From Palsa-744 sp963734815 (GTDB lineage Bacteria; Actinomycetota; Thermoleophilia; Solirubrobacterales; Solirubrobacteraceae), in assembly GCA_963734815.1 (NCBI GenBank), contig CAVTIH010000002.1, forward strand, positions 620,001-684,000: a stretch of DNA of 64,000 nucleotides, written 5' to 3'. Shown piece after piece: positions 33,157 to 43,300 of this stretch. Positions within the stretch are counted from its first letter, which is position 1. Every line of letters starts with the position of its first letter. Below the pieces are notes generated by a model. The model was not told the DNA's origin. It saw nothing but the letters and a program-made list of their open reading frames with translations, and did no database searches. A program made the translations under genes and the position numbers.

Positions 33157-34293
33157 CTATCTCCCCTCCTCAGGGTTCTGACTGTCTTTGATTGAACCGC
33201 GCCCCGCCGAGGCGTGGATGCGGATGCTCTGCGCGACCAGCGCGCCCTTATTGGTGAGCGACCACGCATTGGGCTCCCCCTGTGCATGGCCACCACCACG
33301 GTTCTCCAGCAACTCCAGCTGCTCCAAACGACGCAGAAGCTTCGAAACCTGCCCGGGGTCGGCGATCCCGGCATGGTCGGCGACACGCCGGTTGCTCGCC
33401 CCGGGATGCTCCTGCACCCCTTCCAACACCCGCGCGGTGCGATAGGTGAGGCGCATGGGGACGCCCTGCAACGGGTCCTCCCCCACTTGCGTGGCGCTCT
33501 CCGGCTGGCTGGCAGCACGCGCGGCAACCGCCGCCGGGGCCTGACGAGCCTGCTCACGCCGGGCGGCAGCAGGGCCGAGATAGGGCAGCACAATCATCCC
33601 CATCAGCTCGCCCAGCAGATCGGTCAGCGGCTCGCTTGCGTTGCGCACCAGCCTCCCGTAGACGATCATGTATGCCGCGCCAACCAAGCCCTCTGCAGTG
33701 AGACGCGTGCACTCTCCGCCTCGACTGCTCTCGCGGCGTCCCTCGTCGACCAACTTCGCCAGGCTTGCAAGCACCCGCTCGCGGCGCACAAGCGTCGCCG
33801 AGCCGCCGCCGAGCGCCTGCACAACGCACACCCGCGCCAGCGCCGCGTCGCGATCGAGGAACGAGAGAATCGTCCACAGCCCCAAGCGCAGGCGCTCGCG
33901 CCACGCAAGCCCCTCCAGCCCCGCCGCGCGCAAGTCGAGCGCCACGCGCGTCAGCGCGTCATCGAGCACCGCCGCGAGGCACTCCTCGCGATTGGCGAAC
34001 GTCTTGTAGAAGGTGCGCCGCGAAACCCGGGAGCGCGTGACGATGTTGGCCACCGAGGTCTCCGCGTAGCCCAGGTCGTCGATCGTGCCAACGGCGGCCG
34101 CCAACAGTCGGGCGCGCTGAATCTCACCAATATACGTATACGCCAACCCCCCGCTGGACGCCAACCCCCCGCCGGCAACACCTCTCGCGCGCACACCCAC
34201 AGCTGCCGTCACACCAGCCACCGGCCGGCGAGCCGGCCCGGGACGGCGCTCCCTCACACGCCCGGGCGGCACTACACCACCCTCCCCGCGCAA
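33157..34293 (-). CDS. TetR-MarR fusion regulator, paralog 1
   Basis: About 378 residues (TTG start at 34293 is a guess; the first 50 residues are low complexity). About 55-105 is a TetR-type helix-turn-helix (LAAAVGTIDDLGYAETSVANIVTRSRVSRRTFYKTFANREE), then a TetR-like ligand domain ending GELMGMIVLPYLGP (about 250). About 290-365 is a MarR-like winged helix (MRLTYRTARVLEGVQEHPGASNRRVADHAG; KLLRRLEQLELLENRGGG). Two DNA-binding domains in one chain are unusual. It is 4 bp from the collagen-like gene it presumably controls. Paralogs at 46071 and 60143 head the duplicated operons. Confidence 0.82.
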   Translation of the reverse strand: MRGEGGVVPPGRVRERRPGPARRPVAGVTAAVGVRARGVAGGGLASSGGLAYTYIGEIQRARLLAAAVGTIDDLGYAETSVANIVTRSRVSRRTFYKTFANREECLAAVLDDALTRVALDLRAAGLEGLAWRERLRLGLWTILSFLDRDAALARVCVVQALGGGSATLVRRERVLASLAKLVDEGRRESSRGGECTRLTAEGLVGAAYMIVYGRLVRNASEPLTDLLGELMGMIVLPYLGPAAARREQARQAPAAVAARAASQPESATQVGEDPLQGVPMRLTYRTARVLEGVQEHPGASNRRVADHAGIADPGQVSKLLRRLEQLELLENRGGGHAQGEPNAWSLTNKGALVAQSIRIHASAGRGSIKDSQNPEEGR

Positions 34294-34358
34294 GAGGTGA
34301 AACTGCGTGGGCGCGAACGCGCCCGGCGAGGGGCCTCAGAAGCTAGATGCCGAGACGA

Positions 34359-34380
34359 AGAGAGAGAGAGAGAGAGAGAG
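34359..34380. repeat. (AG)11 dinucleotide tract upstream of regulator paralog 1
   Basis: Eleven AG units, read as (CT)11 in the leader of the leftward regulator transcript, about 65 bp before its start codon. Tracts of the same length precede the two paralogs. Confidence 0.95.
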
Positions 34381-34419
34381 TTGACCGGCGCACCACCACT
34401 ACAAGCGCCGCGACAGCAC

Positions 34420-34449
34420 TATATAACCACACCTGTAACGCAATGTCAA
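34420..34449 (-). promoter_or_regulatory. Promoter of regulator paralog 1
   Basis: Leftward TTGACA (34449-34444), 18 bp, TATATA (34425-34420). The last bases of the spacer plus the -10 read GTGTGGTTAT, exactly as in the promoters of paralogs 2 and 3. Confidence 0.75.
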
Positions 34450-34569
34450 GCCCTCCTGCGGACGGTCGAGCAGTTCCGCTCCCGGGACACCTCCGACCTA
34501 ACCCGTTCGGGCAGTTCCAGCGACTCGATCCTCAGATGCAGCGACTCGGTGGTGGATCGCTTCGGCAAA

Positions 34570-34602
34570 AGTGTAGTTGAGTAGTGTTTACTAGGCTACA
34601 CT
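34570..34602 (+). promoter_or_regulatory. -10 box and inverted repeat before the ATPase gene
   Basis: TACACT (34597-34602) lies six bases before the ATG, implying a leaderless mRNA. AGTGTAG (34570-34576) and CTACACT (34596-34602) form an inverted repeat over the -10, a possible operator. Confidence 0.6.
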
Positions 34603-34608
34603 TCTACC

Positions 34609-36033
34609 ATGAGCACGAGACGTTTCGTCGGACGGGAGGCCGAGCTCGCCGTCCTCCAAGAGCATCTGGAGCATGTGCGCGAGCGGGGAGCCGGGCGGAT
34701 GCTCGCTCTGCGCGGGCGACGGCAGATCGGCAAGTCGCGCCTGGTTGAGGAGTTCATCCGGCGCAGCGGGACGGGGGCGGTCTTTTACACAGCCTCGCGC
34801 CAGAGCGCCACCGAGGAGCTGCGTAACTTCACCGAGCAGCTCGCGCTATCCGAGACGAACGCGGCGAGCATCGCCGCCGCGGGACCGATCGGCTCGTGGG
34901 AGGCCGCCTTGACGATCGCCGCCAGCGGGGCCTCGCCGGCACAGCCGCTTGTGCTCGTGATCGACGAGCTGCCGTTCCTGATCAAGAGCGAGCCCGCGAT
35001 CGAGGCCATCCTCCAGAAGCAGTGGGACCGAAGCCTCGAGGGTCTGCCCGTGCTGCTGCTGCTGATCGGCTCCGACATATCGATGATGAGCGCCCTCGGC
35101 GAGCACGACCGGCCGCTGTACGGACGCCTTACAGAGATGACGATCGGGCCGCTCTCCCCGGCGGCGATCAGCGACATGCTGGGGTTGCCCGCCGCCGGGG
35201 CGCTCGATGCGTACCTGGCGATCGGGGGCTTCCCGCGGCTCGCCGAGATCTGGCGGCGGGGCGATGATCTATGGAAGTTCCTGCGCCGAGAGCTTCGGAA
35301 TTCCGAGTCACCGCTGATCGTGCTCGGCGAGCGCTCGCTGGGGGCGGAGTTTCCGGCAGAGCTGAGAGCGCGCGACGCGCTCGAAGCGATCGGCGCCGGC
35401 GAGCGAACGTTCACGACGATCCTGCAGCGGGCGCAGATGTCGAACAAGACGCTCGAGACGGCACTCGCGACGCTGAGCGCCAAGCGCGTGATCGACAAGA
35501 CGCTGCCCTACTCCGCCCAGCCACGACCCAAGCTCTCACGCTACTACGTCTGCGACCCCTATCTGCGCTTCTGGCTGCGCTTCATCCGCGCGAGCCTCCC
35601 CGCGATCGAGCGCGGACGCGGCGACCTCGTCCACCGACAGATCCGTGAATCCTGGCCATCGTTCGCGGGCCGCGCGATCGAGCCGCTGATTCGCGGCGCG
35701 ATTCAGGCGCTGCTTCCCGACCCACGCTTCGGCGACGCCGAATTCGTCGGCTCCTTCTGGAACCGCGACAACAGCGTCGAGGTCGATCTCGTGGGCGGTC
35801 GCCAACAGGCCACAAGCGAGCAGATCGACTTCGTCGGCTCGATCAAGTGGCGCGAGCGCAACCAGCTCGACCGCCGCGACCTGAGCCAGCTGATCCGCCA
35901 CCGCGCGCTGATCCCCGGGGCAAGCGACGACACCCTCCTCGTCGGCGTCTCCCGCAGTGGCTTCGCCGTCGACGGTCTCGATGTCCGCCTCACGCCGGAG
36001 GAAATACTCGCCGCGTTCGACGCCTCCCCGTGA
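34609..36033 (+). CDS. AAA ATPase with DUF234-type nuclease-like C-terminus
   Basis: 474 residues. FVGREAELAVL entry motif, Walker A GRRQIGKS (36-43), Walker B LVLVIDE (Asp119/Glu120), a winged-helix middle (MSNKTLETALATLSAKRVIDK), and a C-terminal domain with YYVCDPYLRFWLRFI and SVEVDLVGG...IDFVGSIKWR, which resembles the PD-(D/E)XK core of DUF234. This is the archaeal-type ATPase family, of unknown function and often in accessory DNA. It is the boundary gene left of the duplicated operon A, and probably leaderless like the ATPase at 14229. Confidence 0.87.
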   Translation: MSTRRFVGREAELAVLQEHLEHVRERGAGRMLALRGRRQIGKSRLVEEFIRRSGTGAVFYTASRQSATEELRNFTEQLALSETNAASIAAAGPIGSWEAALTIAASGASPAQPLVLVIDELPFLIKSEPAIEAILQKQWDRSLEGLPVLLLLIGSDISMMSALGEHDRPLYGRLTEMTIGPLSPAAISDMLGLPAAGALDAYLAIGGFPRLAEIWRRGDDLWKFLRRELRNSESPLIVLGERSLGAEFPAELRARDALEAIGAGERTFTTILQRAQMSNKTLETALATLSAKRVIDKTLPYSAQPRPKLSRYYVCDPYLRFWLRFIRASLPAIERGRGDLVHRQIRESWPSFAGRAIEPLIRGAIQALLPDPRFGDAEFVGSFWNRDNSVEVDLVGGRQQATSEQIDFVGSIKWRERNQLDRRDLSQLIRHRALIPGASDDTLLVGVSRSGFAVDGLDVRLTPEEILAAFDASP

Positions 36034-36068
36034 CCTGACGCTCGCGAGTACCCCCCAACCAGTGCAGT

Positions 36069-36145
36069 GCGCCCACCCCCGCGTCGGCGAGCGCCTCCCC
36101 TGCGACCGCCTGCGTCACCTCCCAGATCTCCTCCGCGTTGTGCTC
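36069..36145 (-). pseudogene. glpK fragment next to operon A
   Basis: About 75 bp nearly identical to 50282-50358 inside glpK (codons for EIWEVTQAVAGEALADAGV). The sequence then jumps from GTGCTCC straight to the end of the 36149 gene, so about 125 bp corresponding to the glpK start are missing. It shows that operon A once had glpK beside it, as operon B still does. Confidence 0.85.
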
Positions 36146-36148
36146 CGC

Positions 36149-38557
36149 TCAACGCTTCTGGCGCTTGTGGCGCGCCTTACGTTTCTTGGCCTTCTTCTTG
36201 CTCTTCTTCTTCTTTGGTTCCGAGGTGCTGACCTTGCCCAGTTCGGAGGGCACCAGCAGCGTGCCGAGCGCAGGTGGTTCCTGGATCACCTGCGCCGGGT
36301 ATTCGCCGGTCGTGAACGTCATGTCCTGCCCGTAGCTGCTGCCGCCACCGTTGCTCGCGACGAGCCGGTAGTGGTAGGTCGTGCTCGGCAGCAGGTTCGG
36401 GATGCCCACAACCACCGGCTGAGGGCCTTCCAGAGCGCCCATGTCGACCTGGACGGTGGGCCAGCTGGACCCGTAGGCGGCGCTGGTGCCGTATTCGAAG
36501 AGGTACGTGGTGTCCCAGCCGTGCGGGTCGACGGTGCCGTTCAGCGTCGCGGAGCCGACGCCGATACCGCTGGAGGCGCCGGTGCTGGCCGTCGGGGGGG
36601 GAACCGGCAGCGTCGTGAACGTTTCGTCAGGCCCCTTCACGTCCGTCGCGCCGGGACTGCTGGCGACGATCCGGTAGTGGTAGGTGGTGCCGGCCCGCAG
36701 ACCGGACACGGGCTGGGAGACCGAGACCGTTTCGTCGGTGATCGGCGTGACGCCGTCAGGCACCGGCGCAAGTGAGCCATACGAGGTCGTGGTGCCGTAT
36801 TCGAAGCGGTAGTCGACCAGCGCTTCATGGGTCACCAGCGTGCCGTTGAGCGTCGCGGCGAACTGGGAGCCGTCGGTCGCGGGCAGTACGCCGATGACCG
36901 GCGGCAAGAACTCCCTCGCGGGGGTGGAAAAGCTCAGATCGGCGCCCCTCTGCACACCGAACGAGTTGACGCCCACCAGCCGGAAGTGATAGGTGGTGGC
37001 AGGCAGCAAGCCGGAGATCTGTGCCTCGGCCGCCTCAACTTTGGAGGCTTCCCCAGCGTCGGTGCCCGGCAGCACCGGGCTCACCGACCCGTACGCTTCG
37101 GTTTCGCCGTATTCGAAGTAGTAGTGCGTGTCAGCTTCGTGCGGTTCGAGCGACCCGTTGAGCGTCGCGACGATCGTTTCCGGAACGGGCTGTTCGATGG
37201 CGCTGGCGGCTTCAGTCTGCAGCATGGGCACCACCGCCACGGTCGTCAACGTGGCGTCCTCGCCACGATCGGCGCCTTTGGCGTTGCCGGCCACCAGGCG
37301 GTAGTGATAGGTCGTTCCGGGCGTGAGACCGCTCACTTCAGCGCCGACCGGCACGGGGCTCGACCCCGAGCCGGGCGCGGGCACGCACGCGGCCGTGTGC
37401 CCATAGGCTGTGCTCGTCCCGTATTCGAACTCGCAGGACGTGACTTCTTCGCCTTCAGGGTTCACGGCGCCTTCGAGCTTCGCGCTCGTCCTCAGCACCG
37501 CGCTCGCGTTGCCCGTGGTCGCTTCCGGCACCACCACGGCCGGCCCGAAGACATCAACCACGCCACTGCCGCCATCGGCGACGGCCACCTGCCCGCTAGC
37601 GTTGACCGCGACGCCCGTCGGCGCAGAAAGCGCACCGGCTGGCGTTTCCGCGATCCTTCCAATGAACTTGCCGGAGGGGTCGAACTCGTCCACGACACCG
37701 TGCGCGGAGTCCACCGCATAGAGGTCACCCGTCGCTTTTTCCACTGCGATAGCAGTCGGCGCGAACAGCCCCCCGGGGCCACTGATATGGCTTTGATACA
37801 CGTCTTCTGAGTTGTACACGTCGACGAACCCGGAATGACCCAAATACGTGAGCCCGGGGTTGGCGAGGTACACCGTGCCGCTCGCTCCACCGAACGCCAA
37901 GCCGGCCTCGATGGCGGGCCCGCCAGCCAGCGAGGCGTAGTTGAAGCCCTCTTCCGATTGGGGCAGCGATTCGCCCGCTCCCACGTTCAGTTCACCTTCG
38001 GCATTCGGTTTCACCACCTGAATCGTGTTCCTCGCGCTCGACTGCACGTAGACATCGCCCTTGTGCGGCCCGCTGGCGTTGTCGACCGCGGCGTAAACAA
38101 AGGCCTGTTCTCCGAGTGCGCCCGCGGGGCTCTGTTGCACGAGCTTGTATTTGCCGGCGCCTTCGGGCTTGTACACGTTCACGGTTCCGTCGGCCCCGAC
38201 ATATACGTAGCCGGTGGCTTCGTTGACCGACACACTGCGCGGAGCGTAGCTCTCGAAATCGCCGATGCCCAGTTGCCCGGTGAAGGCGTCGCTCGCATTG
38301 AACAGATCGACGGCGTTGGTGAAGGCGTCGGGAACCAGCAGGTTCCCGCTGGCGTCAAACGTCAACTCCAACGGCCCGCTCAGATTGTAGGAGGCTTGAT
38401 TCGTTCCCAGTGGAGCGCCGTTGGTTTCGGTGATCTGCGAAAGATAGGGGTGGATGAAGAACCCCAGCGCGGGAGCGCTCGAAAAGGCAAGACTCCCCGC
38501 AAGCACACCAACGCTGCAGAGACCGACCGCGATGGCTCTAGAGATCCGGATCATCAC
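36149..38557 (-). CDS. Secreted NHL/Fn3-type repeat protein with basic tail (operon A, gene 5)
   Basis: 802 residues. Signal peptide (AVGLCSVGVLAGSLAFSSAPALG), an NHL-like propeller (about 45-340: GNLLVPDAFTNAVDLF; APTAIAVEKATGDLYAVD; APTGVAVNASGQVAVAD), then four Fn3-like beta sandwiches (about 345-760), each with CxFEYGT or FEYGT and a closing TTYHYRLV or TTYHFRLV. The last 25 residues are almost all Lys/Arg (KKKKSKKKAKKRKARHKRQKR). Presumably exported and wall-associated. The start overlaps gene 4's stop by 4 nt. About 460 bp at the 3' end (36181-36640) are practically identical to operon B gene 5, while the N-terminal half is very different. Confidence 0.8.
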   Translation of the reverse strand: MMIRISRAIAVGLCSVGVLAGSLAFSSAPALGFFIHPYLSQITETNGAPLGTNQASYNLSGPLELTFDASGNLLVPDAFTNAVDLFNASDAFTGQLGIGDFESYAPRSVSVNEATGYVYVGADGTVNVYKPEGAGKYKLVQQSPAGALGEQAFVYAAVDNASGPHKGDVYVQSSARNTIQVVKPNAEGELNVGAGESLPQSEEGFNYASLAGGPAIEAGLAFGGASGTVYLANPGLTYLGHSGFVDVYNSEDVYQSHISGPGGLFAPTAIAVEKATGDLYAVDSAHGVVDEFDPSGKFIGRIAETPAGALSAPTGVAVNASGQVAVADGGSGVVDVFGPAVVVPEATTGNASAVLRTSAKLEGAVNPEGEEVTSCEFEYGTSTAYGHTAACVPAPGSGSSPVPVGAEVSGLTPGTTYHYRLVAGNAKGADRGEDATLTTVAVVPMLQTEAASAIEQPVPETIVATLNGSLEPHEADTHYYFEYGETEAYGSVSPVLPGTDAGEASKVEAAEAQISGLLPATTYHFRLVGVNSFGVQRGADLSFSTPAREFLPPVIGVLPATDGSQFAATLNGTLVTHEALVDYRFEYGTTTSYGSLAPVPDGVTPITDETVSVSQPVSGLRAGTTYHYRIVASSPGATDVKGPDETFTTLPVPPPTASTGASSGIGVGSATLNGTVDPHGWDTTYLFEYGTSAAYGSSWPTVQVDMGALEGPQPVVVGIPNLLPSTTYHYRLVASNGGGSSYGQDMTFTTGEYPAQVIQEPPALGTLLVPSELGKVSTSEPKKKKSKKKAKKRKARHKRQKR

Positions 38558-40359
38558 CTACCCCCTCCTCTGCTGGCGCCGTGAGCGCGAGCGGCCCCGC
38601 GGGGCCTGCTAGTCCGTTTGTGTTTACTGGGCTTCCTGCTGCTCTTGCGGGCGGTGCCATGTCGTGCCGTGTGGGCAACCATCAGGACGCTCGCGGTCCT
38701 CGCCTTGCCGCTCGTGCCATCCGGCGGTGCCGGGACGAGCAGCGGCGCCGGGAGGAGCGTCTGCGCCTGCGGTTCGTCGAGGACCGCGGACGGGTAAGCG
38801 CTCGTCGTGAATGTCTCATCGACGCCGTAGGAAGCGCCGAACGTGTTGGTCGCCACGATCCGGTAGTGGTAGGTCGTGTCGGGCGTGAGACCTTGCAGTG
38901 GGGCCGCATACGCGAGTTCGCCCGGTTCGGAGCCCGCGTCGCCGAAGATCCGCGTGCCATAGCTCGTGTCGACCCCGATGTCGAACTCGTAGACGGTTGC
39001 AAACCCCTGTGTGTCGATCGTTCCCGTCAGCGTCGCCATGTTCTGCGCCACACCGGTGGCCTGCCCTGTGCTCACCACCGGCGGCCGCAACGGTGGTGTG
39101 ATGAATGCTTCATCGCTTCCAACAGTCTGGCCGACAGCGTTCGTCGCAACGACCCGGTAGTGGTAGGTGGTGTTGGGCATCAGGCCGGTCAGCTCCTGTG
39201 CGACCGCTGTCGGGCCGGCGGCGGCAGCGATGTCAGCCTTCGGCGCCGGGGTGCTCGCGTCGTAGGAGGTGCTCGTGCCGTATTCGACGCGATAAGCGGT
39301 GTCAGCGTAGCCCGGGTCGATCGTCGCGGTCACTTCCACATGCGTCTGCGTCACCGCCGAGCTCGACACGCGCTGGATCGTCGGCTTGGCCTGTTGTGCG
39401 TAGATCCAGACGACGTTGTGGCCGCCGTCGGTTACGTACACCAGGCCGGACGGCGCGACGGCGAGCGTGTCGATCGTTCCCGCTGTTCCCACCGACGAGG
39501 TGCCAATCGTGCCCAAACCGAAGTCGGTGAGCCGTTCTCCGCTTGGGCTGTACACGACGACGTGGAAGCCGGCGCCGCTGTTCTCGCCGACGAAGATGTT
39601 GCCGCTGCCGTCCAGTGCGACCGACTCCGAGCCGTCGCTTCCGGGACCGCAGGTGTCCCCGGAGACAGCCGTGCAGACGTCGCCTTTGGTCGTCTGGTCC
39701 ACACCGGTGCCGATCGCCATCACGAACGTGCCGCTCGCGGTGAACTCCTCCAGTCGGCCGTTGCCATTGTCCGCGACATAGATATCCCCGGCGGCGTCGA
39801 GCGCTAGCCCGGTCGGTTCGCGCAGCGCCTCCGGGCCGGAGCCGGTGATGGTTTTCAGCACGACGCCGGCAGGGCTGAACACCTGCACCTCGTTGTGCGG
39901 CGCGTTCGGCAGGTACACGTTCCCGGCCGTGTCGCTGGCGATCTGCACGGCCGCAATGCTCCCGATCAGGTTCCCCGAACCAGCGATCGAGAACGAGGAG
40001 ACGAACTGACCAGCGGCGTTGAACGTCGAGATCTTTTCTTCCCCCAGCCCGTTGACGACGTACACGTCCCGGTTGACGGGATCGACCGCAGTCCCGGTGA
40101 TGAATGTAGTACCGGGCGCAACGGTATTGAGATAGGTGCCGTTCGACTGGTACTCGGCGACCCCACCGGGTGCCAGGAGGTTGCCGACATAGACGTCGCC
40201 GGAGGCCTGGTCGACCGCGACGCCGAGCGGTACGTCGAGCTGGCCAGCGCCGAGGCTGCCGACCGGGACGTAGGTGACGCTCGCTTGCGCCGTGGGGCCC
40301 GCCAGCGCGCTGAGCACGATCGCGGCCAGCCCCGCGAGGATTGCTGTGGGTGTCCTCAT
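38554..40359 (-). CDS. Secreted NHL-repeat protein with two Fn3-like domains (operon A, gene 4)
   Basis: 601 residues: signal peptide (AILAGLAAIVLSALAGPTAQA), an NHL propeller (about 30-330) with repeated VPLGVAVDQASGDVYVGN, REPTGLALDAAGDIYVAD and VYVTDGGHNVVWIYA strands, then two Fn3-like domains with TTYHYRVVATN and TTYHYRIVATN, and a Lys/Arg-rich tail (KSSRKPSKHKRTSRPRG). NHL propellers usually mediate binding, and no catalytic motif is seen. The start overlaps gene 3's stop by 4 nt. Operon B holds a close homolog at 52701. Confidence 0.82.
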   Translation of the reverse strand: MRTPTAILAGLAAIVLSALAGPTAQASVTYVPVGSLGAGQLDVPLGVAVDQASGDVYVGNLLAPGGVAEYQSNGTYLNTVAPGTTFITGTAVDPVNRDVYVVNGLGEEKISTFNAAGQFVSSFSIAGSGNLIGSIAAVQIASDTAGNVYLPNAPHNEVQVFSPAGVVLKTITGSGPEALREPTGLALDAAGDIYVADNGNGRLEEFTASGTFVMAIGTGVDQTTKGDVCTAVSGDTCGPGSDGSESVALDGSGNIFVGENSGAGFHVVVYSPSGERLTDFGLGTIGTSSVGTAGTIDTLAVAPSGLVYVTDGGHNVVWIYAQQAKPTIQRVSSSAVTQTHVEVTATIDPGYADTAYRVEYGTSTSYDASTPAPKADIAAAAGPTAVAQELTGLMPNTTYHYRVVATNAVGQTVGSDEAFITPPLRPPVVSTGQATGVAQNMATLTGTIDTQGFATVYEFDIGVDTSYGTRIFGDAGSEPGELAYAAPLQGLTPDTTYHYRIVATNTFGASYGVDETFTTSAYPSAVLDEPQAQTLLPAPLLVPAPPDGTSGKARTASVLMVAHTARHGTARKSSRKPSKHKRTSRPRGAARAHGASRGGGR

Positions 40360-43300
40360 CGGTTGCCCCTTCCGTGTGTGCCGTTACGTTGCTTGGCCGT
40401 TCGGGCTCCTCGAGCCCTACTGGCCTTTTTCGCCTTCTTCTTACCGGCCTTCTTGGCTTTCGGGCAGCCGGTGACGTTGATCGGCGTGCTCTGCTTGAGC
40501 TGCGCGCCGTCTTGCGCGGTGAACTGCACCGGCATCACGAGCTTCTCCTTGCAGGGATTCCCGTTCGCGGTCAACGCCGAGTACGGGCCCGCCGGCAGGA
40601 ACAGCTCAAAGCTCGACACCGGCACATCTGGGACGTTCGTGAACGTCGTGCTCGTGACCCCCGCTTTGGAGATGAACGTATCCCCCACCAGGTTGACCCG
40701 CACCCCATAGCCCTGCAGCACCGCCACCAGGTTCGGGAACGCTTCACCGCCGTGCGAGACGAAATACACCGGACCCCTCAACGCCACCGGCAGGATCGGC
40801 GTCACAGCCTGCACCGCACCGATCACCGACGCCGCCGGACAAGCCGACGGGTTCGCTTCAAACGTGGCGGCCGGGCACGCTTTCTGTAGCGTCGACAGCC
40901 GCGAAGGCAGCTGACTGGGCAGTTCCACCCGTACGTGCGCGATGTTCGACTGCGCACCAGGCGGCAACGTCAGCTTCGCATCAAGCGTCGTGCCATCCAA
41001 CCGCGAAGGCTTGCCGGACGTCGCGACACTGAACTTCGGGCCGAACGGCAGCCCCGCGCATCCCGCCACCGCAAACGGCGCCGACTCTTCGGCCTGAGTC
41101 CCCTGCGAACCGGAAACCGTCGCAGTGATGTGCAGCTGCGCACAATCAGTCGGGTTGAAAATGAACCCCGGCCGGTTGATCGTCACATTCGCTTTCCGCA
41201 GCCGCAACGGGATCCCATCCAAGATCTGCGGCAACGGGTCAGTCGTCACCGTCAACGCCGCCGTATACGGATCAACATCGATCCTGGCACGCACCACCAC
41301 ATTGCCCAAGTCGAACGGGCCCGCTTTCGTCGGGACCACAATCGACAAGCCGAACGGGGCACCCTTATACCGGCCCGTCAGATACACAATCCCCTTCTGG
41401 TAGTAGGGGTGCGACCCCGGACCAGCTGCAACGGTCATTTCCCCAAGCTGCGAGGCCGACGAGCAAGTCCCGAGGTCCGCCTGGGGCTCACCGCACAAAG
41501 GAACCCCCGACAAGCTCCCCAACAAGCCCGGCGGAGTCACAACCTTGATCTGCGAGAGATCCTGTTCGCGGTCTTCACGGTCGAACGTGACCGTCAACGG
41601 GCTCAGCTGCCCCGCATTCGGGTTCGACGTACCCGCTTCGAACGCGGGCTTGAACGGCCACACCCCGGGGCACGCTTCCCCGTTGCCGTTCCAATCGACG
41701 TTGAACTGCGACTCAGGCGTCCCATCCGGTGTGATCGGCGCACTCCACGGCGTCAAATCCGCCGTACTCGTGAACGTCCCACACGCCTGCGGCGTCGCCA
41801 ACGCCGCGCGCAACCCGCTGTTGAAGTGCAGCTGCACATCGGTGACCGGCAGCTGCGGGATGTTCTTGAATGTCGTCGTCAACTGGCCGGTACTCGAGTT
41901 CGTGTAGATCTTGCCTTCCTGCTTGACCACCACCCCAGCACCCTCGAACTGCAGGAAGATCCTGTACATATTCCCATCCGACGCGTCCGCGTCTGTACAC
42001 GGATCGCAATGCGGCGTACCGAGGAACACCTGCCCTTCAAGCGGTTCGGGCAACAACGGCGTGAACACCTTCACAGACCCGATCTGCGACCCCGACGGAC
42101 ACGACCCCACACTCGCCGAGGAAAAACCAATCTGTTCATCGTCGCAGCCTTCGAGACCATCCCCCGCCGAGGGTGAAATCGACAAGCCCGACGGCAGCGT
42201 CACCGTCGTATCCTCGATCTCCGGCGTGACCAACGCCGGGAACTGCTGCGCCGCCTGCGGCACACGCAGATCGACCGTCGTACCCGCCGGCTCATCCGCC
42301 TGCGTCGTATCCGGCGTCACCGACAACGACGGATCGAACTGCAACAATTCGCAGCCCACAAGCGACGGAAACTCCGTCGCGGACTTCGACAACCATCGCG
42401 GATCGCTCAGGTCCGGCTGACCATCAGGCAGATCCGGACCCGGGTTCTGCCACGAATCCACACTCACCGTCGCCACCTGCGGCGCCGTCGAGCAATCCAC
42501 CGGATTGTCCAGGAACGCGACCGGCGCCGCACCGGACACCGAGCTGCGGTATCCGTTGTACACATTCGGATCGGTCGCCGGCGTACCGAAGAACGTCACC
42601 GAGACGTCGACCGGAGCGCCCCCTCCCGGAATACCGGGCGTGGTGATACGCACACCATAGTTGGAGTCCGGCGTGACGCTTGCATACAGAGGCACAGCCA
42701 CATGCAAGCCCCGGATCAGGATCACGAACTCCGCCGGATAGCCCTTGTCGGGAACGACGTTGTACATCGGATTGATCCCACTGTTCGCCGGTTCCGTCGG
42801 GCGCCCAAAGATCGTCAGCCTCGCGAAACCGATCTGCGTGTCGGGCGGGCAGTTTTCGGCCGCGATGTCGTACTCCGGGCACTTTTCGACCACCGTCGGG
42901 TCGCCGACAAAGCCCTGGGGAACATCGACGATAACGTCCTTCGTCTGCGCGGCCAAACCATGCAGGCCACCAGCAGTGTTGTAGTACTCAGGGTACTGGG
43001 TACCCTCAGCTGTGTTCAGCGAAAAGGAGACCGTCGCCTCATACGGATGATCGCCCGCCTGAGCATCGGTCAACCCATTCAGGCCAGTCACTTCTGCTCC
43101 CACCGCCGCGAGGCCGAACGGCTCCGCCAAAGATTCCGCTTCGGTGCCGATCGCCGTCGTCACGCTCGCCGACACACCCGGCGCCCCGCCACCCGACACG
43201 AGCACGCTGTTCGTCACGGGACCCACCGCACCGGGCGCAACCGCCACCTGAACAATCATCGCCAGGCGCTGGCCGGGCTGCAGCACGGAGCTATAAGTGC

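Noticed and set aside
34230..34293. Confident start codon for fusion regulator paralog 1
   Set aside because: Several TTG/GTG codons are possible and the first 50 residues are low complexity; I kept 34293 only as a working start.
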